NCBI RefSeq assembly: GCF_041053055.1
Contig: NZ_CP163443.1
Location: 1,364,001-1,428,000, forward strand
Reading direction: 5' to 3'
DNA: 64,000 nucleotides
Source of the DNA: Streptomyces sp. R41
GTDB lineage: Bacteria > Actinomycetota > Actinomycetes > Streptomycetales > Streptomycetaceae
In this document: positions 1 to 9,800 of the stretch, one piece after another
Position numbering within the stretch: position 1 is the first letter of the stretch
How the letters are laid out: the number at the start of each line of letters is the position of its first letter
Position numbers and translations under genes: made by a program
The notes under the pieces: model-generated
Databases searched by the model: none
What the model was told of the DNA's origin: nothing
The model's input: only the letters and a program-made list of their open reading frames with translations

Positions 1-1
1 C

Positions 2-1543
2 CGGCTGGACGAGCTGAGCGAAGGCGAGTCACAGGTCAGGGCGGGCTTCGCGCTGAGCTATCGGTGCCTGAGCGACGAAGCGGCCCGGCTCTACCGGCTC
101 CTCGGGCTCCTGGAGGTACCGGACTTCGCGCCCTGGCTGGGCGCCGCGCTCGTCGACGCGGATCCCGCGACGGCGGAGCGGCTCCTGGAGCAACTGGTCG
201 ACGCCCAGTTCCTGGACGTGACCGGCGCGGACGCGATGGGCCGGCCGCGCTACCGCTTCCAGAACCTCTTGCGGCTGTACGCCCACGAGCGCGCCCACGG
301 CGAGGAGTCCGAGCAGGAGCGGCGGACCGCCCGTGAACGGGTCTTCCGCAGCGCGCTGTCCCTGGCGGAACTGGCCCACCGGCGCTTCTACGGGGGTGAC
401 TTCAGCGTCCTGCACGGCACGACCCCGCGCCGCCCGCTGCCCGACGACGTCGCCACAGATCTCGCGGCCCGGCCGCTGCGGTGGCTGGAGGCGGAGCGGC
501 TCACCCTGTCCGCGCTGGTGGAGCAGGCGGCGGAGCTCGGTCTGGACGAACTGGCCTGGGATCTCACCATGTCCACGGTGGTGCTCTTCGAGACCCGTGA
601 CCACACCGACGACTGGCGTGCCTGCGCGGAGCGCGCCCTCGCCGCGACGCGGGCCGCCGGGAACGTCCGGGGGCAGGGCGCGATGCTGCACATCCTGGGT
701 GCGCTGGAGATGCGGCTGCGGAGGTTCCCGGAGGCCGACGAGTGCTTCGCCGCCGCGCTGGCGCTGCACACACGGGCCGGGGAGCGGCACGGGCGGGCGC
801 TGGTGCTGCGCAGCATGGCGATGATCGACGAGATGCGCGGCGAGCTGACGAGAGCGATGAGCCGCAGCACCGAGGCACTGGAGGTCTTCCGCGAGGTGGG
901 TGACCTCTCCTCGGAGGCCCATGTGCTCAACAACATGGCGCAGATCGAGCTCGACCGCGGTCATGTCGACCGGGCGGCCGAGCTGGGCCGGGAGTCCGTC
1001 CGGGTCGCCGAGGCCATCGGTGACGGCGGCTCGCGCAGTGTCGCGCTCGCCACCCACCGGCTGGGCCGGGTGCTGCTGGCCCAGGGCCGTTTCGCGCGGG
1101 CCGAGGAGGCCCTGCTGCGCATGGTGCGGATCGTGCAGGACAACGCCGACATGCTGGGGCTCGCGCACGGGCTGCTGGCGCTCGGGGAGGTACGGCTCGG
1201 GGCGGACCGCCCGGAGCAGGCCCGGATGACGTTGACGCAGGCCCTCGACGCGGCGGAGCAGGTCAGCAATCCGCTGGTCGAGGGGAAGATCAAGCTGGTG
1301 CTGGGCGAGGCCTGCGGGAAGTGCGGTCACCGTGCCCGCGCGCTGCGGTATCTGGCGGAGGCCCGGGACTGCTTCGCCCGTATCGATGTGAAGCCCTGGC
1401 TGGAGCGAGTCGACCGCGCCCTCGAAGCGCTGGGCTCCGAAAGGGCTCCGGCACTTCCGGCGCAGACGTCCACCGCGGGCGGGTCACCGGATCGTGCGAG
1501 CACGGCGCGGGCTGCGGCCGCGACGTCGGGACGACGCCGCTGA
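2..1543 (+). CDS. ATPase/TPR transcriptional regulator, C-terminal part (5' end outside window)
   Basis: The reading frame is open from the first bases of the window, so only about 513 C-terminal residues are visible. The first ~110 residues resemble the helical tail of an NB-ARC/STAND ATPase, including a YRFQNLLRLYAHER-type segment that also appears (as YRFHELVLLFAES) near the end of the SARP at 1963-3813. Residues ~190-460 form a run of paired amphipathic helices with TPR character (repeated A-x-x-x-G-x-x-x-x-A spacing). The tail is Ala/Ser/Arg-rich and probably disordered. Family knowledge: AfsR-like SARP or LuxR proteins have DNA-binding, NB-ARC and TPR parts in this order, with TPRs as ligand or peptide sensors. 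The DNA-binding half cannot be seen, so SARP versus LuxR type is open. A 52-residue exported peptide gene follows 160 nt downstream on the same strand. Confidence 0.8.
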   Translation, partial: RLDELSEGESQVRAGFALSYRCLSDEAARLYRLLGLLEVPDFAPWLGAALVDADPATAERLLEQLVDAQFLDVTGADAMGRPRYRFQNLLRLYAHERAHGEESEQERRTARERVFRSALSLAELAHRRFYGGDFSVLHGTTPRRPLPDDVATDLAARPLRWLEAERLTLSALVEQAAELGLDELAWDLTMSTVVLFETRDHTDDWRACAERALAATRAAGNVRGQGAMLHILGALEMRLRRFPEADECFAAALALHTRAGERHGRALVLRSMAMIDEMRGELTRAMSRSTEALEVFREVGDLSSEAHVLNNMAQIELDRGHVDRAAELGRESVRVAEAIGDGGSRSVALATHRLGRVLLAQGRFARAEEALLRMVRIVQDNADMLGLAHGLLALGEVRLGADRPEQARMTLTQALDAAEQVSNPLVEGKIKLVLGEACGKCGHRARALRYLAEARDCFARIDVKPWLERVDRALEALGSERAPALPAQTSTAGGSPDRASTARAAAATSGRRR

Positions 1544-1703
1544 GGGGTGCGGCGGCAGGCCGGACTGCCGGCGGAGTGCGGGACGAAGGCGGATCGATAG
1601 TGGCCCGAAGCCGCATGTCTCTAGTTTCGATTGCGAACGAAGGGGACGGCGCCGGGCGCTTTCCCCTCACCCGCACCCGCTACGGCAAGACTCGGGAGTC
1701 GCA

Positions 1704-1862
1704 ATGCAGAACATCTGGAGCACGACGGCCAGGCAGATAGTGATGGTCTGGATCATCGCGCTCTGCGCGCTCGGCGCGGCAGGTTCCCTGGCCGCCGCCT
1801 CCACCGGCGCCGGCCCGGCCAGCACGACGGTCGTCAGCCCCGACGAGGAGGACTGGCACTGA
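1704..1862 (+). CDS. Small membrane-anchored or exported peptide (52 aa)
   Basis: ATG at 1704 is preceded by a GGGAG ribosome site 5 nt upstream. The product has a short N-terminus with one Arg (MQNIWSTTARQ), a hydrophobic helix at about residues 12-31 (IVMVWIIALCALGAAGSLAA), a small-residue stretch that could be a signal-peptidase site, and a short acidic C-terminus ending PDEEDWH. It matches no family I can name. It sits directly downstream of, and co-directional with, the TPR-containing regulator, and is closed by a strong hairpin at 1884-1913. The layout resembles TPR regulator/pro-peptide pairs of the RRNPP kind in Firmicutes, but that link is inference. It could equally be a small membrane protein. 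Confidence 0.6.
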   Translation: MQNIWSTTARQIVMVWIIALCALGAAGSLAAASTGAGPASTTVVSPDEEDWH

Positions 1863-1883
1863 GGTACCCGCCGTCGACTGACC

Positions 1884-1913
1884 GGTCCGGCTCCGCTGCT
1901 GCGGAGCCGGACC
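1884..1913. terminator. Perfect 12-bp hairpin between convergent genes
   Basis: GGTCCGGCTCCG (1884-1895) and CGGAGCCGGACC (1902-1913) are exact inverted repeats around a 6-nt loop (CTGCTG). The hairpin lies between the stop of the small peptide gene (1862, +) and the stop of the SARP gene (1963, -), so it could terminate transcription from both sides. There is no clear U-tract, as is common in Streptomyces. Confidence 0.75.
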
Positions 1914-1962
1914 TGTGTCGGCCCGATTCAGGCCGGATGTGGAGCCGTTGGCAACGCTGTCA

Positions 1963-3813
1963 TCAGTGCGCCGCGGTGGACCGTTCCCGTTCGCGATGTG
2001 CACTCGCGAGGGATTCGGCGAAGAGCAGCACCAGTTCGTGGAAGCGGTACAGCGGACGGCCGAGGCGGTCGACGCCGCAGATGTCGAGCAGCGCCGCGTC
2101 CACCAGGTGCTCCAGGCTCTCCTCCGCCGCGGACTCGGGCTCGGCGAGATGCCGGGCAGCGCGCTGGGCGGGGAACGGCTCCGTGCCGATCCCCGCCAGG
2201 CGGACGAGCGTACGCCCGGCCTGTCTCGGCAGCTGCCGCAGCGACGGGAGCAGCGCGCGACGCAACTCCAGCCCTCCGTAAGAGAGTTCGCGCAGCCGCT
2301 GCTCGGGATCGGCGAGCCGGGAGGCCAGCCAGGAGACCGGCCAGTGCGAGCGCGCGGCCAGTCGGCTGCCCGCTATGCGCACCGCGAGCGGCAGTCCTCC
2401 GCAGTAGGTGAGCACCTCGTTCGTGGCGTCGGGCTCGGCGAGCAGCCGCCTGCGGCCGACTCCGGCCGCCAGCAACTCATACGACGTGTCCCGCTCGAAG
2501 GGGGTGAGGACGGTGGTGCGTGCCTGGGCCACCCGGGTCAGCCTCGCCCGTCCGGTGATCAGGACGGCGGCCGCGGCGGACCCCGGCAGCAGCAGGTCCA
2601 GCTCCCGGCTGTCGACAGCGCCGTCGAGGACCACGAGCAACCGCCTGCGCGCCGTGCGGGTGCGGTAGCGGCGGATCAGTTCGTCGAGGTCGGCGGTGCG
2701 CCCCGTGCCGTCGACCGGTGCGCCCAGGGCGCGCAGCAGGACCGTCAGGACCTCCCCCAGCTTCTTGGGGCGGCCGTCGGGGTGGGCCAGTTCGGCGAAG
2801 AGCTGGCCGTCGGGGAAGTGCGCGGCGCTGCGGTGCGCGGCCCGTACCGCGAGGGCGGTCTTACCGACCCCCGCCATGCCGGTCACGAGCAGGGCACGCG
2901 GCCCGTCACCCTTGCGCGATTCGGCCAACTGCTCGCACAGCGCGGCCAGTTCCTCCTCGCGCCCGATGAAGTCCTCGATGTCCGGAGGCAGTGTCGCCGG
3001 ACGAGGCTCGTAGGGATCGCGCGGATCGCCGTCGCCGTACGACGCGGAGACCACCGTACGGGCCGGGGCTCCCTTCTTCGTGCCGAGGCTGCCCACGAGG
3101 ACGGCCTGGTAGGTGGCGCCGAGGGCTTCGCCGGGCTCGATGCCCAGCTGCTCGTCGAGCACTTTGCGGCCCTCGTGGTACGTGTGCAGCGCGTCGGCCT
3201 GCTGGCCGCAGCGGTAGAAGGCCGTCATGAGCTGGGCGCGCAGCTTCTCGCGCAGCGGGAACTCGGCGACCAGGCCGGTCAGTTCGGCGGTCAGCTGCTC
3301 GTGCCGGCCGAGCTCCAGATCGGCCTCGACGCGGCTTTCCAGGGCGTGCAGCCGCAGCTCTTCGAGGCGGGCCAGCTCGGCGCCCGCCAGGTACTCCGTC
3401 ACATTGCCGAGCGCGGCGCCCCGCCACAGCCCGAGCGCCCGGCTCAGCTGGGTGCTGGCCTCCAGATGGCGCCCGCGGCCGAGCGCCGTGCGCCCCTCCC
3501 GGTCCAGCTGCTCGAACTCCAGGAGGTCGACCGTGCTGTGCGGCGCCCGCAGGACGTACCCCGGCGGGCGCCGGTCGATCTCGACTTCGTCGCCCAGCAG
3601 TTTGCGCAGGCGCGACATGTAGGTGTAGATCTGCGCTCCGGCCGTGGCGGGCGGCTCCCACCCCCACAGCATGGAGCTCAACCGTTCGTCGGACACGACG
3701 CGCCCCCGGGCGAGCAGCAGGCTCGCGAGGACCGTGTGCACTTTGGATCCGGACAGTGCGATTCTTTCGCCACCCTTGCGGGCTTCCACCGGGCCGAGGA
3801 CTTGGAAGTCCAT
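1963..3813 (-). CDS. SARP-family transcriptional activator with NB-ARC domain
   Basis: The protein has 616 residues. Residues ~1-90 form an OmpR-type winged helix (MDFQVLGPVEARKGG, then SDERLSSMLWG and YTYMSRLRKLLG). Residues ~95-245 are the bacterial transcriptional activation domain, and ~285-600 an NB-ARC ATPase with Walker A GMAGVGKTALA near residue 311 and a GLPLA motif. It stops without the TPR array seen in full AfsR, so it is a medium-length SARP. It lies at the end of the peptide cluster, 109 nt downstream of the A-T-TE synthetase and on the same strand. It is the obvious candidate to activate the two long operons through the 11-bp direct repeats at 18137-18154 and 37160-37177. The gene may also have its own promoter (repeat at 3872-3889). 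Confidence 0.93.
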   Translation of the reverse strand: MDFQVLGPVEARKGGERIALSGSKVHTVLASLLLARGRVVSDERLSSMLWGWEPPATAGAQIYTYMSRLRKLLGDEVEIDRRPPGYVLRAPHSTVDLLEFEQLDREGRTALGRGRHLEASTQLSRALGLWRGAALGNVTEYLAGAELARLEELRLHALESRVEADLELGRHEQLTAELTGLVAEFPLREKLRAQLMTAFYRCGQQADALHTYHEGRKVLDEQLGIEPGEALGATYQAVLVGSLGTKKGAPARTVVSASYGDGDPRDPYEPRPATLPPDIEDFIGREEELAALCEQLAESRKGDGPRALLVTGMAGVGKTALAVRAAHRSAAHFPDGQLFAELAHPDGRPKKLGEVLTVLLRALGAPVDGTGRTADLDELIRRYRTRTARRRLLVVLDGAVDSRELDLLLPGSAAAAVLITGRARLTRVAQARTTVLTPFERDTSYELLAAGVGRRRLLAEPDATNEVLTYCGGLPLAVRIAGSRLAARSHWPVSWLASRLADPEQRLRELSYGGLELRRALLPSLRQLPRQAGRTLVRLAGIGTEPFPAQRAARHLAEPESAAEESLEHLVDAALLDICGVDRLGRPLYRFHELVLLFAESLASAHRERERSTAAH

Positions 3814-3871
3814 TCGGCACCCCCCGTTCTGACATCTGCGGAACTTGGCTCGGTGGAGAAACTATGAAGGA

Positions 3872-3889
3872 CCGTTATTCCTGCGTTAT
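3872..3889 (-). promoter_or_regulatory. 11-bp-period direct repeat upstream of the SARP gene
   Basis: On the minus strand two heptamers, ATAACGC and ATAACGG, start 11 bp apart in the 109-nt gap before the SARP start codon. A CATAGT -10-like box follows about 5 bp downstream. Heptamer direct repeats with 11-bp spacing are the usual SARP operator form. The heptamer differs from the TATAGGC type at the two biosynthetic operons, so a different regulator may bind here, for instance the AfsR-like protein at the left edge. Confidence 0.4.
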
Positions 3890-3922
3890 CCGTCGCCTTC
3901 TTTGGCTGGCCGGTGCCTTGCG

Positions 3923-6838
3923 CTAGGCGGAGATGATCCTTCCGAGCGCGGCGGCGACGGCCCGGTGGAGCTCCTTGCCGTTGTCCGAATTCGTCATCAC
4001 CACACAGCCGGTACCGGACCGCAGCCGCACCGAGGTGAGCGCGCGGAAGCCGGCGGTCTGTCCGCCGTGGCCGAACTCGGGCTCCCCCGGCGTGCCGTCG
4101 ACCACCGTGCCCAGACCGTAGAAACTGCCGGGAAACGCCTCCGTGAGCATGACGCCCGCGAGCCGCGCGGACAACAGCTCGGACAGGCCTTGGTGGGCGC
4201 GGCGCAGCGCCCCGGCGAAGACGGCCAGGTCGGCGGGCGTGGACCACAGACCGCTGCCCGCCCGCACCGGACGCACCCGGTGGCCGCCGGACAGTTCACG
4301 TCCGTGCTGGTCGTGTCCGGCCGCGGCGTCCGGTGCGCCGGGTGCCCCGAAGCCGCTGTCCCGCATGCCCAGCGGCTCGAACACCAGCTCCTGGAGGGCC
4401 TTGTCGAAGTCCTGCCCTGTGATGTCGGTCAGGAGCTGTTCCACGACCGCCCACTGGGCGCCGTCCTTGCGGAACAGTGAGCCCGGCTCGTGCTCCGCCC
4501 GGATCTCGTCCAGGATGCGGGAGAGGTCCGGCATGGCCTCGTCGGGACGCCACCAGGTGGCCTGGGCGCCCGCGAGGCCCGAGGTGTTGGTCAGGCACTG
4601 GCGCAGCGTGACGGGCCGCCCGCCGGCCGCCCTGGGCAGCGCACGGCCGATGAGGAGGCCGTCCAGGTCCGCGTCGAGGTCGAGGACGCCGCGGTCGACG
4701 AGCCGCAGCGCCGCGTACGCCGTGAGGTGCTTGCTGATCGAGCCCGCCTGGAACCGGGTGCGCAGGGTCACCGGCGCGCCCGTGTCGGCGGAGCGGACTC
4801 CGTGGGCGTGGACGCCGACGGGTTCGCCGTCCCGCACGAGGGCGATGGCGGCGCCCGGGATCCGGTGCTCCGCCATGACCCGTTCGATATCGGCCGCGGA
4901 GAGGGGTTCGGTGGCGACTGTCGTCATCGTCGTCGTCTTTCCCGTGGGTGTGGTCGTTCCCGCTGGGTCGAGTGCCCTCGCGAGGTCCTCGATCGTGCCG
5001 TTGTCCAGGAGCATGCGCAGGGTGATGCCGAGGCCCGCGCGGCGGGCCGCCGCGAGGACATGGACGATCCGCATGGAATCGGCCCCGAGATCGGCCAGCC
5101 GGTCCCGGACGCCCACGTCCGGGACGCCCAGCACCTCGGTACAGACGTCCGCCAGGAGCTGTTCGGTCGGCGTGCGGGGCGCGACGTACGCCCGGTCGGC
5201 GATCAGCGCGGACCGGCCGGGGGCCGGGAGCGCCTTGCGGTCGATCTTTCCGGCCGCGCTGAGCGGCAGTTCGTCGAGGAGGACGAAGGCGGCGGGCACC
5301 ATGTACGCGGGCAGTTCCGCCGCGAGCCCGCCGCGCAACGCCTCCTGGTCAGGGCCCGAAGCGCGGTCCACCGCGACGTACGCGGCGAGCCACTTCTCGC
5401 CGCCGGCGTCCTCACGGACCACGACGACGGCGTCCCGCACGCCCTCCCGGCTCAGCAACCGCTCCTCGATCTCGCCGAGTTCGATGCGATAGCCGCGGAT
5501 CTTGACCTGGTGGTCCTCCCGGCCCAGGTACTCCAGTTCGCCGTCCGCGCGGTATCGGGCGAGGTCGCCGGTCCGGTACATGCGGGAGCCGGGCGCCCCG
5601 CCGAACGGCTCGGGCAGGAACCGATCGGCCGTGAGCGCGGGGCGCCCCACATAGCCCCGGGCCACACCGGCGCCGCCCAGATACAGTTCGCCCACCACAC
5701 CTACCGGGACGGGCTGCAGCGCCGGATCGAGCACATAGGCCCGCATGTTGTGGATCGGCCGGCCGATCGGCACGGTGTCCACGTCGGGCTCGACCTCCCA
5801 GCCGGTGGCCCAGATGGTCGTCTCCGTCGGCCCGTACAGGTCGACGAGTCGGTCCACCTGCCCGTGCAACTCCCGGGCGAGGGGGAGCGGGCACGCTTCG
5901 CCGGTCGTGATCGCGGTGACCGGGCGGTGCTCGAACCCCGCCGCCCTGAGCAGCTTCCAGCCGGCCGGGGTGGCCTGGACATGGGTGACCTCGCGGCCGT
6001 CGATCAGCCCCAGCAAGGCCCCTGAATCACCCGTCTCCTCGTCACCGGCGAGCACGACCCGGCCTCCGGTGATCAGGGGCAGGTACAGCTCGGCGGCGGA
6101 GATGTCGAACGACAGCGAGGTGGCCGCCAGCCAGATGTGTTCGGGTCCGGCCCCGAATCGCTCCCGCATCGAGAACAGCAGGTTCAGCAGCGAGCGGTGC
6201 GCGATCTGCACGCCCTTGGGGCGGCCGGTGGATCCGGAGGTGAAGAGCGTGTACGCGAGACTGTGCTGCAGCCCGTCCGGCGCACCGAGGTCCGGCGCGG
6301 AGTCCGGCTGCCGCGCGATCGCCTCCCGCTCGCGTTCCACATCGAGGAGTACGCCGTCGTAGTCGTTCGGCGGATCGGCATGCGTGCGTACGCCGCCGTC
6401 GAGGGGTGCCCCGCCGAGGCCGGGGCCATCGAGGGGTACGTCCCCGGCGTCGCCGGCGATCCGCTGCGCCAGCTCCGTCTCCGTCACCACCAGCCGGGCG
6501 CCCGCCGCGCGCAGCATGTAGCCGAGCCGCTCGCGCGGCAGCGCCGGGTCCAGGGGCAGGTGGGAGCCGCCGGCCTTCCAGATGCCGAGCAGTACGGGCA
6601 GTAGACCGCGGCGGCGGCGCAGCAGCACGCCGACCACCGATTCGGGTCCGACGCCCGCCGCTCGCAGCCGGTGCGCGACACGGTTGGCCCGGCGGTCGAG
6701 TTCGCCGTACGTCAGTGTCCCGTCCGCCGCCTCGACGGCCACGTCGTCCGGGCGGGCGGCGGCGGTGTCCGCGAACACTTCGTGGACGCGGCGCGGTCCT
6801 TGTCGGGGTTGGCTCGTTCCCGGTCGGGGATTGCTCAT
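3923..6838 (-). CDS. NRPS: A-T module fused to PBP/beta-lactamase-type thioesterase
   Basis: The product is about 971 aa with order A (~15-510), T (~555-625, attachment serine in LGADSMRI) and a class C beta-lactamase-like domain (~630-971). The ATG at 6838 overlaps the stop of the preceding synthetase (ATGA); a GTG at 6844 is possible. There is no C domain, so this module must use the C* domain ending the upstream synthetase. My reading of the A-domain pocket is D-I-A-Q-I-T-L-I-W, closest to glycine codes (DILQLGLIW). The C-terminal domain keeps SxxK (S-I-S-K near residue 701) and HxG (HGG near 926), but the YxN position reads K-D-G (near 790). Stand-alone relatives such as SurE cyclise peptides head to tail. 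A fused domain without the catalytic Tyr is unusual, and an achiral C-terminal residue would fit the absence of epimerisation domains. Confidence 0.9.
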   Translation of the reverse strand: MSNPRPGTSQPRQGPRRVHEVFADTAAARPDDVAVEAADGTLTYGELDRRANRVAHRLRAAGVGPESVVGVLLRRRRGLLPVLLGIWKAGGSHLPLDPALPRERLGYMLRAAGARLVVTETELAQRIAGDAGDVPLDGPGLGGAPLDGGVRTHADPPNDYDGVLLDVEREREAIARQPDSAPDLGAPDGLQHSLAYTLFTSGSTGRPKGVQIAHRSLLNLLFSMRERFGAGPEHIWLAATSLSFDISAAELYLPLITGGRVVLAGDEETGDSGALLGLIDGREVTHVQATPAGWKLLRAAGFEHRPVTAITTGEACPLPLARELHGQVDRLVDLYGPTETTIWATGWEVEPDVDTVPIGRPIHNMRAYVLDPALQPVPVGVVGELYLGGAGVARGYVGRPALTADRFLPEPFGGAPGSRMYRTGDLARYRADGELEYLGREDHQVKIRGYRIELGEIEERLLSREGVRDAVVVVREDAGGEKWLAAYVAVDRASGPDQEALRGGLAAELPAYMVPAAFVLLDELPLSAAGKIDRKALPAPGRSALIADRAYVAPRTPTEQLLADVCTEVLGVPDVGVRDRLADLGADSMRIVHVLAAARRAGLGITLRMLLDNGTIEDLARALDPAGTTTPTGKTTTMTTVATEPLSAADIERVMAEHRIPGAAIALVRDGEPVGVHAHGVRSADTGAPVTLRTRFQAGSISKHLTAYAALRLVDRGVLDLDADLDGLLIGRALPRAAGGRPVTLRQCLTNTSGLAGAQATWWRPDEAMPDLSRILDEIRAEHEPGSLFRKDGAQWAVVEQLLTDITGQDFDKALQELVFEPLGMRDSGFGAPGAPDAAAGHDQHGRELSGGHRVRPVRAGSGLWSTPADLAVFAGALRRAHQGLSELLSARLAGVMLTEAFPGSFYGLGTVVDGTPGEPEFGHGGQTAGFRALTSVRLRSGTGCVVMTNSDNGKELHRAVAAALGRIISA

Positions 6839-9800
6839 TCCCACTCCACCTCGGTGTCGTTCCAGTCCTGGAGGATCTGCGTGCGCTCCGCCTCCGGGAC
6901 GACCGTCGCCTGCGCGTCACCGTCCGGGCCGACGGCCATGGCCTCCAGCACGGCCCGGTACATTCCGGCGAGCCGTTCGGCGTTGGCCCGGCTCAGTCCG
7001 GTGCTGATCGCGCGCAGGACGAGCCGTCCCGGCACATTGGCGAGGGACAGCGTGAACTCGTTCGAGCTGTCGCCCGCTCCCGCCTGTACGTCGACCGTGC
7101 CGGTGTCGACCTGGTGGAAGTCCTGGTAGCGGAACATGACGTCGAACAACCGGCGGCCGCCCGCGAGCCGCTGCACGGCGGGCAGCGGATGGCGCCGGTG
7201 CCCGTACACCTCGGCCTCGCGGTCGAAGACCTGTCGGACGAGTTCGCCCCAGGTGCGGGCGCCCCGCCGATGGGCGAACGGCAGTGTGTTGAGGTACATG
7301 CCGTACACCCGCTCGACGCCTGGCACTTCGGGCCGCGCGCTGTACAACACGCCCGTGTGGAAGGCCTCTTCGTGCGTGAGGGTGCTCAGCACCTTCAGAT
7401 GCGCGGCCAGCAGCACCGCTTTGAAGGAAGTCCCCGTCTCCGCGGCCAGCGCCCGCAGCGCGGGTTCGATGTCGCGGAACTCCACCGAGAGCTTGAAGTC
7501 CTCACGCGGCAGACCGAGCCCGGTGCCCCAGTCCGCCGGCAGGCTCCACGGAGCGTGTTGTTCGACGATCCGCCGCCAGTACGCGCGGTCCTTCTCGGAG
7601 TCCAGCGAGGCGAGTTCGGCCGCGATGAAGTCCGCATACCGCACAGGCGCTGGCTGCGGGGTCTCCGGCTCCTCCCCCACCGCATTGGCGTGGTACAGCC
7701 CCAGCACCTCCATCAGCAGGGACTGCTGGCTCCAGCCTTCGGTGATGGCGTGGCAGTGCGTGAACCCGAGGTGCCAGGCCTCGTCCGACTCGACGAGCGC
7801 GGAGATCCGCAGCAGCGGCGCCCGTTTCAGATCGAACAGCTCGCCGCGCTCCCGTGCGATGTGGGCCCGCCGCGCCTCCTCGAACTCCTCCGCGGAGCTG
7901 CCCCGCAGATCCCGTACGACGACTGAGGCGTCGGCCGTCGCGTGCACGAGCTGGAGCGGCACCTCGAAATCCTCCAGCTCGATGGAGGTACGCAGCATCT
8001 CGTGCCGCTCCACGACCGTGCGTGCCGCATGGGCCAGCGCGTCCTCGTCGAAGGGCCGTCCGTCCTTGATCCGGAACGTCGACGTGTTGTGGTACTTGTT
8101 CAGGCCGTCGTCGGCCAGCATCTCCAGCACCATGCCGAGCTGGACCTGCGAGAGGGGGTAGGCGTCGACGACGTCCTCGGGCAGGGAGTCCCGGACGCGT
8201 GCGGAGACCAGCGCGAAGGGTGCCACGGCCGTGGGCGCCGACCGGTCCACCTCGTCCGTGCCGCCGTCGGCGCCGAGCGCCGTCGCGAGTCCTGCCACGG
8301 TCCGGTGGCGGAACACATCACTGACCGCCGCCTCGAAGCCTTCGACGCGCAGGGCACCCACCAGGGCGATCGCCTTGATGGAGTGCCCGCCGAGATCGAA
8401 GAAGTTGTCCTCGACACCGACCTTGTCCAGACCCAGGACCTGACCCCAGATCGCGGCGATGCTCTCCTCGGTCTCCGAGCGGGGGGCGACGTACGTGTCC
8501 GTGGTGGTGGCCTCCGCGTCCGGCAGGGCACGCCGGTCCAGCTTGCCGTTCGCCGTCAGCGGGATCCTGTCCAGGGCGACGAACACGGAGGGGATCATGT
8601 ATTCGGGGAGCGTGCCGTTCAGCCACTCCCCGAGGGCGTCCGGGTCACCGCCGACGATGTAGGCCACCAGGCGCTGGTCGTCGGTGACGGTCACGGCCGC
8701 GTCCGACACGCCCGGGTGAGTGGTCAACGCCGCCCGGATCTCGCCGAGTTCGATGCGATAGCCGCGCACCTTCACCTGATCGTCGATACGGCCGACGAAC
8801 TCCACCGCACCGTCGGCACGCCACCGCACCAGGTCACCGGTGCGATACATCCGGGCTCCCGGCTCACCGTACGGGTCGGGCAGGAACCTCTCCGCCGTCC
8901 GTATCGGATCACCGACATAGCCGCGCGCCACGCCGGCGCCGCCGACGTACAACTCCCCTACGACACCGACCGGGACGAGCTGACGGCGTGCGTCCAGCAC
9001 GCGCATCGTCATGTTCGGCAGCGAATGTCCGATCGGGACCACGCCCTCGTGAGCCTCCCGGACCGGGAAGACACAGGTGCCGACGGTCGCCTCGGTCGGG
9101 CCGTACTCGTTCAGGAGTCGTCCGGCGCCGAGCAGCCGGCGCCAGCGCTCGACAAGGGCTCCGGGAAGCGCCTCACCCGCCACCACGATCCGCGTGGTCA
9201 GCTCCCTGATCTGATCGTCGCCCAACTGGCCGCCGATCACCTCGAGATGACCCGGCGTCAGCTTCAAGAAGGAGAACGGGCCGGCCTCCACCAGCGCCTG
9301 ACCCAGCTCGGTCAGCTCACCGTCGAACAGCCACACCCGCTGCCCGGCAGCCAGCGGCGCCCACACATTCGGCACCACCAGATCGAACGCCACCGACGAG
9401 AACACCGGAGCACCGCCCGAACCACAGGACGCCAACTCCTTTACAGCCCAGTCCACATGGTTCGCGAGACTGCGATGTGTGACCTGCACACCCTTCGGCC
9501 GACCCGTCGAACCCGACGTGAAGATCGTGTACGCCAGGGAGTCCAGGTCCACCGGCTCCAGCGGCCCCGCCGCTGCCGGGTGGTCCCCATCCGCTCGTAC
9601 GACCTCCACGGTGAAGCGGTCCGCGTACTCGGCCGACGTCACCGCCACCGACACCCCGGCGTCCGCCAGCATGCCCCCGATGCGCTCCCTCGGCAGTACC
9701 GGGTCAAGAGGCACATAGCCGGCACCGGCCCGCCACACCGCCAGCAACGCCACCACCAGGTCCACCGAACGGTCCAGCAGCACCGCCACGGAGGATTCCG

